Assembly: GCA_016295505.1 (NCBI GenBank)
Contig: JAEDLC010000007.1
Coordinates: forward strand, 1-33,488
Length of the DNA stretch: 33,488 nt
Reading direction: 5' to 3'
DNA from: Dorea sp.
Lineage (GTDB): Bacteria; Bacillota_A; Clostridia; Lachnospirales; Lachnospiraceae
The position numbers and the translations under genes were made by a program. Shown in pieces: positions 1 to 8,279 of the stretch. The notes beneath the pieces are model-generated. The model had not been told where the DNA came from. It did not search any database and worked only from the letters and a program-made list of their open reading frames with translations. Position 1 is the stretch's first letter. Each line of letters opens with the position of its first letter.

Positions 1-20
1 TGTGCCAGTAAAAGAAGAAA

Positions 21-52
21 AGGAAGTGCTATTTTGCAGCACTTCCTTTTTA
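21..52 (-). terminator. Intrinsic terminator of the ABC exporter operon
   Basis: A perfect 10-bp inverted repeat (AGGAAGTGCT at 21-30, AGCACTTCCT at 38-47) encloses a 7-nt loop. It is flanked by A-rich sequence on the left and T-rich sequence on the right, so it could work in both directions. It starts right at the stop codon of the last minus-strand exporter gene. Confidence 0.85.
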
Positions 53-1204
53 TTCTGTCTGTCGGCATTTGGTGATGACCAGTGCGACACACAGGATAGC
101 GGCAGCGAATAATATCTGAATCAGATATCCGACAAAGAGAGACCGTTGTTGTGTCGAATGGAGCACTGTATTGTGAGCCAGCAGCTGATTATTGACCTCG
201 TACCAGTAGACCGGAAGAAAGTGTGCAAAGGTCTTGATTCCTCTGCCCATGATGTCCAGGGATACGAATACGCCACAGGTGAATGACATTCCGAGTGTTA
301 TCACATTTACGATTGCGCTTAAAAGGTCATCTTTTTTGATCAGCGTTCCCACCAGAAAGGCAAGTGCCAGTGATACCAGCATATTGCAGAAGCAGTTCAC
401 GATATAGTAAGAACTGTTAGAATCCTGAAGGAAGGAATTCTTGTACAGGATGACAGACATCAGGATACAGAGACCCCATAAAGCCAGCCCAATGACGATG
501 TATCCGAGAATAATCTGCAGATTCTGGCTGCGGATAGATACGGCAGAACAATTGATTCGTCTCTGCAGATCCGGTTTTTTGAAAGATATCATAATGTAAC
601 CAATGGCATAACACAGAATCGACATCAGGATATAAGGAAAAAACTGATACATGTATGCATGCCCCGGCATCTCGCCATTGTGATCTTTATCAACGAGAAG
701 TGTGATATCAGAAGTTTCCGAAGTTAATGCACAGACTTCTGCTATCGCATCTTCCAGAGGATATCCGCCGGAGGTCATGATACGGATCTCGTTCAGGAAA
801 GTGTTGATCTGCTGGTCTACATAATATCCGTTGCTGCTTCCGGGGACTTTTGTTACCGGCAGTTTTTCTCCGTTTTCCAGGCAACTGGTCTCAAAATCTT
901 CCGGAATGATGACAGCATAGTAGATATTGCGATAGAACATGGCATCCTGAAGTGCCGCTTTGTCATCCGGAATCGTTTTGACGGTATGATACTGATCCAG
1001 ATATTGCATCAGACCTCTGGACAATTTACTCTGATCCCGATCGATCACTCCAATCTCAAGACGTTCCATCTGAAATGTGGAGGTAGATTCTCCAACACCT
1101 GTCTTTTCAACCATGATGAAGATCGCAAGAAAGATAGCGACATACATGAATACGATATTCAGGTTCTGTCTGGTAATGGTCATAAATCCCTTAAATACTG
1201 TCAT
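50..1204 (-). CDS. ABC-2 type exporter permease (second permease)
   Basis: This 384-residue membrane protein has the ABC-2 permease layout. One N-terminal transmembrane helix (about residues 15-33) is followed by an extracytoplasmic region of about 150 residues and then five or so hydrophobic helices from about 187 to 378. It is the third gene of a minus-strand operon and overlaps the end of the upstream permease by 14 bp, which indicates translational coupling. Its ribosome binding site (GGAGGGAACGTT before the ATG) lies inside that gene. With the other permease it should form the membrane channel driven by the ATPase at 2349-3278. Exporters beside LiaS/NarL-type two-component systems often handle peptides, antibiotics or lipids, but the substrate cannot be inferred here. 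Confidence 0.85.
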   Translation of the reverse strand: MTVFKGFMTITRQNLNIVFMYVAIFLAIFIMVEKTGVGESTSTFQMERLEIGVIDRDQSKLSRGLMQYLDQYHTVKTIPDDKAALQDAMFYRNIYYAVIIPEDFETSCLENGEKLPVTKVPGSSNGYYVDQQINTFLNEIRIMTSGGYPLEDAIAEVCALTSETSDITLLVDKDHNGEMPGHAYMYQFFPYILMSILCYAIGYIMISFKKPDLQRRINCSAVSIRSQNLQIILGYIVIGLALWGLCILMSVILYKNSFLQDSNSSYYIVNCFCNMLVSLALAFLVGTLIKKDDLLSAIVNVITLGMSFTCGVFVSLDIMGRGIKTFAHFLPVYWYEVNNQLLAHNTVLHSTQQRSLFVGYLIQILFAAAILCVALVITKCRQTE

Positions 1205-2333
1205 AACGTTCCCTCCTTACTCCAAGAAATGCAACAATCAGGCAGAGAAGACTCATGACTGCAAGTATGATCAGGCTACGGGTTAATCTTGCAGAATCGT
1301 TGTATACACTCATGCAGTAATATGCATCACTCAGTACAGCAGCCGGGTTGATCCGGTTGATGACCGGGCAATTGGCTTCGATGATGTTTTTCATGTTCCC
1401 GAACATCAGGCCTGCCAGAAATCCGGGGAACAAAGTCAGTGCGACGCAGAGCCCCATGCGGACACCTAAAGAGAGTCTGCTGACACAGCCGAGAACGATG
1501 CCCATGCAGACGCCGATCAGACTGCCCATCAGATTGATCAGAATCAGAGTGCCGGTCTGGTCTCCGAGACTGAAACCGAGTACTTTTACGATATACAGAT
1601 TCAGGAGCAGAACATCCACAAAATGAACGGCAACAATGACCAGCATGTCGATCAGAATCAGAGTCAGTTTGTGGGTAGGAGTGATACTTCTTCGCGCACC
1701 AAGGGCAGAGAGGTTTGCCTGACCGTCCATGGCAAACCGTACGCCGAGGAATGCCCCGCTTAGGCATGCATAAGCAATCAGTGCCAGAAAATACTGTACG
1801 GTCGAATCCAGAGTCTTTCCGCCAAGAGAAGTATCTTTGGTAAAGCTCTGATAATCATATACGGCATTCAGGGCGTCAGTGATCCGTTCCGGATGTGTGA
1901 TGGCAATCTTCTGAAGCAGTCTGGAATTCTGGCGATAGGTATCAAGAAGTGCAGTCAGGATGCTTTCGTTGATCCCATTTTCAGCTACAGTAAGAGAAGG
2001 AGTATCCTTTACGTAATAGATACCCTGTATGGTTCCTGATTTTAAATCATCAATGGCCTCTTTTTCAGAAGAAATATCTTCAATCTTAAGCATGTCTCCA
2101 TCAAGTTCCGCCAGAAACTGAGAAAATGCAAGTGCATAATCAGATGTATCATCTTCCGTGATGACAGCGACCGGGACAGAGTCCCAGCTGGTCTCTCCGG
2201 TTCCGGCAAGTCCGATGTTGCCAAAGGACAGATAGTAAAAGGTTCCAAGGATGATCGGAAAGGCCAGCGACCAGAACATAACGGAATATTCCCGGATAAT
2301 CTGGAGGAATCGGTATTTCAGTAAATGTAACAT
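1191..2333 (-). CDS. ABC-2 type exporter permease (first permease)
   Basis: A 380-residue integral membrane protein with the same plan as its neighbour: an N-terminal helix (about residues 18-36), a large extracytoplasmic domain to about residue 185, then a bundle of about five helices to the C-terminus. The start is supported by GGGAGGGATATCT just before the ATG. It begins 15 bp after the ATPase stop and ends inside the start of the second permease, so the three genes form one operon. The two permeases are similar in length and layout but clearly different in sequence, which suggests a heterodimeric exporter. Confidence 0.85.
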   Translation of the reverse strand: MLHLLKYRFLQIIREYSVMFWSLAFPIILGTFYYLSFGNIGLAGTGETSWDSVPVAVITEDDTSDYALAFSQFLAELDGDMLKIEDISSEKEAIDDLKSGTIQGIYYVKDTPSLTVAENGINESILTALLDTYRQNSRLLQKIAITHPERITDALNAVYDYQSFTKDTSLGGKTLDSTVQYFLALIAYACLSGAFLGVRFAMDGQANLSALGARRSITPTHKLTLILIDMLVIVAVHFVDVLLLNLYIVKVLGFSLGDQTGTLILINLMGSLIGVCMGIVLGCVSRLSLGVRMGLCVALTLFPGFLAGLMFGNMKNIIEANCPVINRINPAAVLSDAYYCMSVYNDSARLTRSLIILAVMSLLCLIVAFLGVRRERYDSI

Positions 2334-2348
2334 AGATATCCCTCCCGT

Positions 2349-3278
2349 CTAATCGCGCAGTTCTTTTCCGGTGATTTCCAGAAAAACGTCATTCAGAGTC
2401 GGAAGCTCCGAAAATACACGGCCAAATGATACATCATGTTCCTGCAGGTAATTCAGGATTCGCACAAGATTGTGTCTTGCATCACTGCATTTAATCTTCA
2501 GTACCTGATTTTCATAGGTAAGTCCGAATACATGCGGAAGAGCACGGAGTCCGGACAAAGTCATCTCATCCAGTGCAATGGCTTCGATGGTAATGGTTTC
2601 ACCGGTTTTAATCATTTTCTTTAATTCTTCGGTTGTTCCGGTTGCAAGTACCTGCCCATGATCGATGATCGCGATGCGGGTACAGATCTGCTCAACCTCT
2701 TCCATATAATGGGAAGTATAGATGATCGTGGAACCCTGTCGGTTCAGTTCTATGATACCTTCCAGTATGCGGTTGCGGCTCTGCGGGTCTACAGCGACGG
2801 TTGGTTCGTCCATAATGATCAGTTTTGGCTTGTGCACGATACCACAGGCAATATTCAGACGCCGCAGAAGACCGCCGGACAGCTTTTTCGGACGCATCTT
2901 CCGATAGTCTTCCAGACCGGTAAATGCGATGGCCTCTTCTACAAGTTCCAGGCGTTTTTTCTTATCTTTGATATACAGACCGCAGAAAAAATCGATATTT
3001 TCCCAGACGGTCATCTGATCGAATACGGCAACATTCTGCATGACGACACCGATGTCCTTTTTGATGTCATAGCTGTCAGGATGCATCTCCTTCCCAAAGA
3101 TGGTGATGGTCCCTTTGTCGTATTTTAAAAGCGCCAGCAGGCAGTTGATCGCAGTTGTCTTTCCTGAGCCGTTCGGACCAAGCAGACCGAAGATTTCTCC
3201 TTCTCTGATGTCAAGATTCAGATGATCCAGTGCTACCAGACTGCCATAGCGTTTCACAAGATTTTCAATGTGAATCAT
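2349..3278 (-). CDS. ABC transporter ATP-binding protein
   Basis: A 309-residue ATPase of the DrrA/CcmA-like class used with ABC-2 permeases. Walker A (GPNGSGKTT) is near residue 38, the signature is LSGGLLRRLNIA, in which the usual Q of LSGGQ is L, and Walker B is LIIMDEPTVAVDP. A C-terminal extension of about 90 residues follows the nucleotide-binding domain, as is common in this class. I place the start at 3278 (MIHIEN) because GGAGGATATCTT precedes it ideally; an in-frame ATG at 3302 would add eight residues without a better site. It is the first gene of the exporter operon and is transcribed away from the two-component genes. Confidence 0.9.
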   Translation of the reverse strand: MIHIENLVKRYGSLVALDHLNLDIREGEIFGLLGPNGSGKTTAINCLLALLKYDKGTITIFGKEMHPDSYDIKKDIGVVMQNVAVFDQMTVWENIDFFCGLYIKDKKKRLELVEEAIAFTGLEDYRKMRPKKLSGGLLRRLNIACGIVHKPKLIIMDEPTVAVDPQSRNRILEGIIELNRQGSTIIYTSHYMEEVEQICTRIAIIDHGQVLATGTTEELKKMIKTGETITIEAIALDEMTLSGLRALPHVFGLTYENQVLKIKCSDARHNLVRILNYLQEHDVSFGRVFSELPTLNDVFLEITGKELRD

Positions 3279-3314
3279 AAGATATCCTCCATTCATTTTC
3301 ACCTGATTTGTTAC

Positions 3315-3343
3315 TTGTAGTATAAAGTTCTGCCGTTTATAAT
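3315..3343 (+). promoter_or_regulatory. Promoter of the two-component system
   Basis: TTGTAG (3315-3320), a 17-bp spacer and a perfect TATAAT (3338-3343). The in-frame ATG at 3342 overlaps this -10 box and so cannot be the translation start of the kinase, which supports the later start at 3411. Confidence 0.7.
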
Positions 3344-3363
3344 GAAAGTGTCGGGAGTCACAA
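3336..3363 (-). promoter_or_regulatory. Promoter of the ABC exporter operon
   Basis: Read on the minus strand: a TTGTGA -35 box (3358-3363), a 16-bp spacer and a TATAAA -10 box (3336-3341). The -35 box lies inside the GTCAC/GTGAC palindrome and the -10 box overlaps that of the opposite promoter. Motif match only. Confidence 0.5.
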
Positions 3364-3373
3364 GTAATGTGAC
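3357..3373. promoter_or_regulatory. Palindrome, candidate response-regulator site
   Basis: Perfect inverted repeat GTCAC-N7-GTGAC. It covers the -35 box of the exporter promoter and lies about 8-24 bp after the predicted transcription start of the two-component genes. It could be the site where the adjacent NarL-type regulator acts on both operons. Inference from position and symmetry. Confidence 0.45.
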
Positions 3374-3410
3374 AAATGTCATTTTATCAATGAAGATTGA
3401 GGAAGAGAAT

Positions 3411-4505
3411 ATGAAACAGATAGTTGATCAGACGATCATTCTGGTCTATTGCATGATAGCTTTGATGGAAATGCCGGTAAGTGCACAGCTGGTGGCAGCA
3501 TTTCTTCTGGCTGTGATCTATGCAGGGATGAATGAATTTCTGGAAGGCAAAAGAGTGCAGCTTATGACGAGTATCGGGTGGCTGGCGGCAGTATATGTGT
3601 GTCCGCAGATGTGGCTGTTTACTCCGTTGATCCTGTATAGTATGCTTGTGTACCGGCAGTATCTGTTTGTGATCATATTGGGCCTGGGATTGATCCGGAC
3701 TTATCTGCCGGATCAGATACCACTTCTGGTATATCTGGGAGTGGGGTGCATGGTCACTGCATTGATTCAGTACAGGACAAAAGAATATGAACTGCAGGAT
3801 GCGAAGCTTCGGAAGATCAGAGATGACAGCACGGAACTGAATCTGTTATTAAAAGAGAAGAACAAAAATCTGCTGGAAAAGCAGGATTATGAGATCTATA
3901 CAGCTACGCTGAGAGAGAGAAACCGGATCGCAAGAGAGATTCATGACAATGTAGGACATATGCTGTCTCGGTCTATATTGATGGTTGGGGCATTGAAAGC
4001 ACTGAATACACAAAAAGTTACGGAGGGACCGCTGGATCAGCTGGAGGATACGCTGAATGCCGCTATGAACAGTGTGCGGGAGAGTGTACATGACCTTCAT
4101 GATGAGTCTGTGAATCTGAAGGAGGTGCTGGAATCTCTGGCGGAAGAATATACCTTCTGTGAGGTGCAGCTGGAGTATGATATGGGATATGATGTGCCAA
4201 GAGAGATTAAGTACAGCTTTATCTCTATCGTGAAAGAAGCGATGAATAATATTATGAAGCACAGCAATGCAACGAGCGCACGGGTACAGGTCCGGGAACA
4301 TCCGGGGCTCTATCAGCTGGTGGTGGAAGATAACGGAAGTACGATGACGCAAAAGCGGCTTAAGGAAATTCTGGATACAACGGGAGGAATCGGGATCCGG
4401 AACATGAAAGAACGGATCGGGATGCTCGGCGGAGTAGTACAGTTTCAGGCAAAAGAAGGTTTCCGCATCTTTATCACGGTGCCGAAGCAGGGAGGACATG
4501 AATGA
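3411..4505 (+). CDS. Sensor histidine kinase, LiaS/NarX (HisKA_3) type
   Basis: A 364-residue membrane kinase. The first 110 residues or so contain four to five hydrophobic helices with short loops, so it probably senses within or at the membrane. A coiled-coil-like linker follows, then the HisKA_3 dimerisation domain with the phosphoacceptor in EIHDNVGHMLSRS (His178). A HATPase domain has the N-box EAMNNIMKHSN and a G-box with GGIGIRNMKERIGMLGG. The start at 3411 is preceded by GAGGAAGAGAAT and lies downstream of the promoter. The last codons overlap the response regulator start by 4 bp. It probably controls the divergent exporter. Confidence 0.9.
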   Translation: MKQIVDQTIILVYCMIALMEMPVSAQLVAAFLLAVIYAGMNEFLEGKRVQLMTSIGWLAAVYVCPQMWLFTPLILYSMLVYRQYLFVIILGLGLIRTYLPDQIPLLVYLGVGCMVTALIQYRTKEYELQDAKLRKIRDDSTELNLLLKEKNKNLLEKQDYEIYTATLRERNRIAREIHDNVGHMLSRSILMVGALKALNTQKVTEGPLDQLEDTLNAAMNSVRESVHDLHDESVNLKEVLESLAEEYTFCEVQLEYDMGYDVPREIKYSFISIVKEAMNNIMKHSNATSARVQVREHPGLYQLVVEDNGSTMTQKRLKEILDTTGGIGIRNMKERIGMLGGVVQFQAKEGFRIFITVPKQGGHE

Positions 4506-5125
4506 GAATCGTAATTGTAGATGATGATATGCTGGTTTCCAGTGCATTAAAGACGATCCTGGAGGTGAATGAAGATGTTCAGGTAGAGGGAATGGGATCG
4601 GACGGAAAAGAAGCCATTGCGCTGTATGAAAGATATCGGCCGGATGTTCTTTTGATGGATATCCGCATGAAAGATATGAGCGGGCTGGATGCTTCCAGAG
4701 AGATTCTGAAAGCATATCCGCAGGCAAAGATACTGCTTCTGACGACGTTTTCAGATGATGAGTATATTGTTAAGGCTTTGAAATATGGAGTGAAGGGATA
4801 TCTCCTGAAGCAGGATTATAACAGCATTCTTCCGGCACTCCAGGCGGTGCAGACCGGACAGACGGTATTCGGTACAGAAATCATATCGAAGCTTCCCGGG
4901 CTTTTGCAGGAAAAGAAAGTATATGACTGGGAGGCACATGAGATCAGTGAGAAGGAATTGCAGGTGATTTCTCTGGTCGCAGAGGGAATGAGTAACCGGG
5001 AGATCGCAGCAGAATTATATCTGAGTGAGGGAACGGTTCGAAATTATATCAGCAATATTCTGGAAAAACTGGAGTTAAGAGACAGGACGCAGCTTGCGGT
5101 ATACTATCTGAATGCAGTCAGATAG
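4502..5125 (+). CDS. Response regulator, NarL/LuxR family
   Basis: A 207-residue two-domain regulator. The receiver domain (residues 1-120) has the acidic pair DDD at 7-9, phosphoacceptor Asp53 in LLMDIRM, the conserved Thr in LLTTFSD and Lys in GYLLK. The C-terminal LuxR-type helix-turn-helix (about 145-205) reads ISEKELQVISLVAEGMSNREIA and continues with LSEGTVRNYISNILEKL. It overlaps the kinase stop codon (ATGA), so the pair is co-translated. Phosphotransfer from the kinase at 3411-4505 is the expected input. The exporter operon upstream is the likeliest target, possibly with autoregulation through the palindrome at 3357-3373. Confidence 0.92.
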   Translation: MRIVIVDDDMLVSSALKTILEVNEDVQVEGMGSDGKEAIALYERYRPDVLLMDIRMKDMSGLDASREILKAYPQAKILLLTTFSDDEYIVKALKYGVKGYLLKQDYNSILPALQAVQTGQTVFGTEIISKLPGLLQEKKVYDWEAHEISEKELQVISLVAEGMSNREIAAELYLSEGTVRNYISNILEKLELRDRTQLAVYYLNAVR

Positions 5126-5145
5126 TAGTCGGGAAAGGGAAGCAA

Positions 5146-7221
5146 ATGAAAAGAGAAGAGAACAAAAAAATGGGTCCATTGGACTGGATCAATGGATTCG
5201 GGGTACGGCCCGGATATTATATGGTGGATGGAGCGACCGCAATTCCGGGAGGTGTCTGCTTTACGGTACACTCCAAGAGTGCATACAGCTGTGAGCTTCT
5301 GTTGTATCACAGAAAAGAGTCGGAGCCATATGCAGTGATACCATTTCCGAAAAATTATAAGATCGGATATGTCTATTCCATGATCGTATTCGGACTGGAT
5401 GTAGAGGAATTTGAATATGCGTACCGTCTGGATGGCCCGTACTGTCCGGAGAAGGGTCTGTTATTTGACCGCAGTCACATCCTTCTGGATCCATATGCCA
5501 AGGCAGTGACCGGACAGAGCGTCTGGGGCAAACAGATCAGTAAGAATGGATATCGTGCCCGGGTGGTGCGGGATGATTTTGACTGGGGGACGGAAGCATC
5601 TCCGAAAATTCCGATGGAAGAACTTGTGATCTATGAGATGCATGTGCGCGGATTTACAAAGATGGCAGAAGATGTGACGGCACCGGGAACGTTTGAAGGT
5701 ATCCGACAGAAGATTCCGTATCTGAAAGATCTCGGCATCAATGCCGTAGAACTGATGCCGATCTTTGAATTTGATGAACTGAGCGAGAACCGGGTTGTAG
5801 ACGGAAAGAAAATGCTGAATTACTGGGGCTACAATACCGTAAGCTTCTTTGCCCCGAATACCAGCTATGCTTCTGCGGTGGAGTACAACAGGGAAGGAAC
5901 AGAATTCAAACAGCTGGTAAAGTCTCTGCATGAGCAGGGGATAGAGGTGATCCTGGATGTGGTATTCAATCATACGGCAGAAGGGAATGAAGATGGTCTG
6001 TTTATCTCATTTAAAGGATTTGATAACAACATCTATTATATGCTCAGACCAGACGGGAGTTACTATAACTTCAGCGGTTGTGGCAATACCCTGAACTGCA
6101 ATCATCCGGTAGTGCAGAGAATGATCACGGACTGTCTGCGCTACTGGGTCACAGAATACAGGGTGGACGGGTTCCGTTTTGATCTTGCGTCGATTCTCGG
6201 AAGAAATGAAGACGGATCTCCGATGGAGAATCCTCCGCTTCTGCGTGCGCTGGCACAGGATCCGATCCTGGGGGATACGAAGCTGATCGCGGAAGCGTGG
6301 GATGCCGGCGGTTTATATCAGGTTGGAAACTTTCCGGCATTTCGGCGCTGGTCGGAATGGAACGGAAGATACAGGGATGATATGCGGGAATATCTGAAAG
6401 GTGGAGTGTGGAGCGCATCAGAGGCAGCACTTCGTCTGATCGGATCCCCGGATATCTATGATCCTGCGGTTCGGGGTTACAATGCATCCGTGAATTTTCT
6501 GACCTGTCATGATGGATTCACTCTGTATGATCTGTATTCTTATAATGAAAAACATAATGAGGCAAATGGATGGGACAATACTGACGGAGCCAATGATAAT
6601 CGGAGTTGGAACTGTGGAGTGGAGGGCCCGACGGAGGACCCGGAGGTTCTTCGCCTGAGATACCGCATGATCCGCAATGCATGTGCGGTATTGATGACCA
6701 GCAGGGGTACACCAATGTTTCTTGCAGGAGATGAGTTCTGTAATACGCAGTATGGCAATAATAATCCATATTGTCAGGACAACGAAGTATCATGGCTCAA
6801 CTGGAAACTTCTGGAAGAGCATCAGGATATCTATCAGTTTTTCCGGCATCTGATTCATTTTCGCAAGAGACATGTTGCAGTGTATGGCAAGTGTAAAAAA
6901 GCGTTGTGCGGGTTTCCGGAAATAAGTCTGCACGGAGAGCAGGCATGGAATCCGTCGTATGACAGTGGTTCAGGAGTCGTTGCTGCAATGATGGCGGGAT
7001 ATGATGAAAGACGCGGGAAGGATGATATTGTATATATTGCCGTCAATGCATACTGGGAGACGGTAAATATCACACTTCCGGAACTTCCCGGCGATCTGCA
7101 GTGGGCAGTGGAGGTCAATACCGGCGTGGAAGGGCATGAGATTCATGAAGTGCCGGTCAGACTGGAGTCGGAACAGATATGTATCGGAGCAAGGTCTGTG
7201 ATGATACTCGTGGCAGAGTAA
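5146..7221 (+). CDS. glgX: Glycogen debranching enzyme, GlgX/isoamylase type (GH13)
   Basis: A 691-residue cytoplasmic GH13 enzyme that hydrolyses alpha-1,6 branches of glycogen. An N-terminal CBM48-like domain (about residues 17-110) leads into the catalytic barrel, which begins near ELVIYEMHVRGFT (about 161). Conserved regions are DVVFNH (about 270), the nucleophile Asp346 in FRFDLA, the acid/base Glu383 in AEAWDAGG, and the third carboxylate Asp456 in CHDGF. Length and motifs are complete. The start has GGGAAAGGGAAG before it. It begins 20 bp after the response regulator gene and may be co-transcribed with it; a strong terminator follows. The branching enzyme of the same pathway lies at 26024-27811. 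Confidence 0.92.
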   Translation: MKREENKKMGPLDWINGFGVRPGYYMVDGATAIPGGVCFTVHSKSAYSCELLLYHRKESEPYAVIPFPKNYKIGYVYSMIVFGLDVEEFEYAYRLDGPYCPEKGLLFDRSHILLDPYAKAVTGQSVWGKQISKNGYRARVVRDDFDWGTEASPKIPMEELVIYEMHVRGFTKMAEDVTAPGTFEGIRQKIPYLKDLGINAVELMPIFEFDELSENRVVDGKKMLNYWGYNTVSFFAPNTSYASAVEYNREGTEFKQLVKSLHEQGIEVILDVVFNHTAEGNEDGLFISFKGFDNNIYYMLRPDGSYYNFSGCGNTLNCNHPVVQRMITDCLRYWVTEYRVDGFRFDLASILGRNEDGSPMENPPLLRALAQDPILGDTKLIAEAWDAGGLYQVGNFPAFRRWSEWNGRYRDDMREYLKGGVWSASEAALRLIGSPDIYDPAVRGYNASVNFLTCHDGFTLYDLYSYNEKHNEANGWDNTDGANDNRSWNCGVEGPTEDPEVLRLRYRMIRNACAVLMTSRGTPMFLAGDEFCNTQYGNNNPYCQDNEVSWLNWKLLEEHQDIYQFFRHLIHFRKRHVAVYGKCKKALCGFPEISLHGEQAWNPSYDSGSGVVAAMMAGYDERRGKDDIVYIAVNAYWETVNITLPELPGDLQWAVEVNTGVEGHEIHEVPVRLESEQICIGARSVMILVAE

Positions 7222-7257
7222 AAGGACTGGAAGAAGAACAAGAAGAAATAAAGATGT

Positions 7258-7309
7258 GCCGTTGCAAAACAGATGATTGACTTATCTGTGGAGCAGCGGC
7301 TTTCGTTTT
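7258..7309 (+). terminator. Intrinsic terminator after the debranching enzyme gene
   Basis: Two nested stems, GCCGTTGC (7258-7265) with GCAGCGGC (7293-7300, one G-U pair) and ACAGAT (7269-7274) with ATCTGT (7284-7289), are followed by TTTCGTTTT. Confidence 0.85.
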
Positions 7310-7641
7310 ATGTTATGATGACAGGCAAAACAGAGGAAATTAAGATCGGCACAGGGATATCAACTTCTGGTGGGAGCATTCAGATGGGTGTTTACAATAT
7401 TTTCTTCTGTTTTTATCCTCTTTTTTCACGTTCATTTGAAATCATTCATTTTATTTTCATCATAATTGGGCATTCTCTAAATAATTTCATATCAGTGCCC
7501 GTCGATCTCCATATTTTTATTCGAAACCTCGGATTGATTGGGGAGAATTGTTCACATTTTCTCGCTACGCCCATAAAGTGTATTTGAAATCTGCCTGATT
7601 AACCGGACACGAAAAACTTCCGTTTTGATCGAGATATCTGA
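7310..7641. other. AT-rich intergenic stretch with no convincing gene
   Basis: About 330 bp between the glgX terminator and the gene remnant before ridA. It is richer in T runs than its surroundings and the reading frames that cross it have no ribosome binding site and no recognisable motif. An extended -10-like element (TGTTATGAT at 7311-7319) sits next to the terminator and could start a transcript, but there is no good -35 box. A weak GGGCA/TGCCC inverted repeat flanks about 7467-7500. It may be a decayed or inserted element; I cannot name it. Confidence 0.4.
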
Positions 7642-7881
7642 GAAAATGTTGAAATACATGATCATACGCGGTACACTGTAGAAGTTGGGACTTTATGCAT
7701 GCGCTGTCAGCAGGATTCACAGATGTATCTGTACAGTCACAGCGGAAGAGAACTGACAGATTATATGGGGAGACTGAAAAAAGCTATTGATAACCCGGCT
7801 GTAGAGGTAGTACAATGTAAAACAGTGGAAGAACTGGTAAGAAACATTATTAGAAATTGCAAAGGAGAGGTAATATTATGA
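7642..7881 (+). pseudogene. Probable C-terminal remnant of an unidentified gene
   Basis: The frame is open from 7642 after a TGA at 7639, with a possible ATG at 7699 (60 residues) but no clear ribosome binding site. The protein is soluble and helix-rich, with an even mix of charged and hydrophobic residues (for example GRELTDYMGRLKKAIDN, then VEELVRNII), unlike the low-complexity frames just upstream. It ends in an ATGA overlap with ridA, the arrangement of a normal co-translated upstream gene. Taken together, this looks like the tail of a larger gene whose 5' part was replaced by the AT-rich stretch, with a junction somewhere near 7640-7700. A genuine 60-residue protein is the alternative. 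I do not recognise the family. Confidence 0.45.
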
Positions 7882-8255
7882 AAGTAGTAGCAACAGAAAA
7901 AGCACCAAAAGCATTGGGACCATATTCTCAGGGATATGTTCATAACGGAATATTCTATTCTGCAGGTCAGATTCCAATCAATCCGGAAGTAGATGCAGTT
8001 GAGGCTGAGACGATTGAAGAGCAGACAGAGCAGGTATGCAAGAATCTGGGTGAAGTACTGAAAGCTGCAGGAACATCTTTTGACAAAGTATTGAAGACTA
8101 CCTGTTTTCTGGCAGATATGGGAGACTTTGCCGCATTTAACGAAGTATATGCAAAATACTTTACATCCAAACCGGCCAGAAGCTGCGTTGCAGTAAAGAC
8201 GCTTCCGAAGGGTGTGAAATGCGAAGTGGAACTGATCGCAGCAGTGGAAGAATAA
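7878..8255 (+). CDS. ridA: RidA family 2-iminobutanoate/2-iminopropanoate deaminase
   Basis: A 125-residue protein covering the whole YjgF/YER057c/UK114 family. It hydrolyses reactive enamine/imine intermediates released by PLP enzymes to ketoacids and ammonia, and works as a cytoplasmic trimer. The hallmark GPYSQG (residues 14-19), SAGQIPINP (28-36), the active-site Arg101 in PARSCVAV and Glu118 in CEVELIA are present. The start at 7878 has AAAGGAGAGG upstream; an in-frame extension to 7857 has no better site. It overlaps the preceding remnant by 4 bp and is followed 24 bp later by the Mrp-type ATPase, so the two are probably co-transcribed. Confidence 0.95.
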   Translation: MKVVATEKAPKALGPYSQGYVHNGIFYSAGQIPINPEVDAVEAETIEEQTEQVCKNLGEVLKAAGTSFDKVLKTTCFLADMGDFAAFNEVYAKYFTSKPARSCVAVKTLPKGVKCEVELIAAVEE

Positions 8256-8279
8256 GATTAAAAAGTGAGGTAGATAGTT

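Noticed and set aside
2658..3128. Open frame of 156 codons on the plus strand
   Set aside because: Antisense to the ATPase motifs of the exporter operon; no motif of its own.
3849..4727. Open frame of 292 codons on the minus strand
   Set aside because: Antisense to the kinase and response regulator, whose motifs are complete; the translation is rich in His, Leu and Pro as expected for a shadow.
7273..7587. Open frame of 104 codons on the plus strand after glgX
   Set aside because: It begins inside the glgX terminator hairpin, lacks a ribosome binding site, and its T-rich, Phe/Ile-rich translation reflects base composition.
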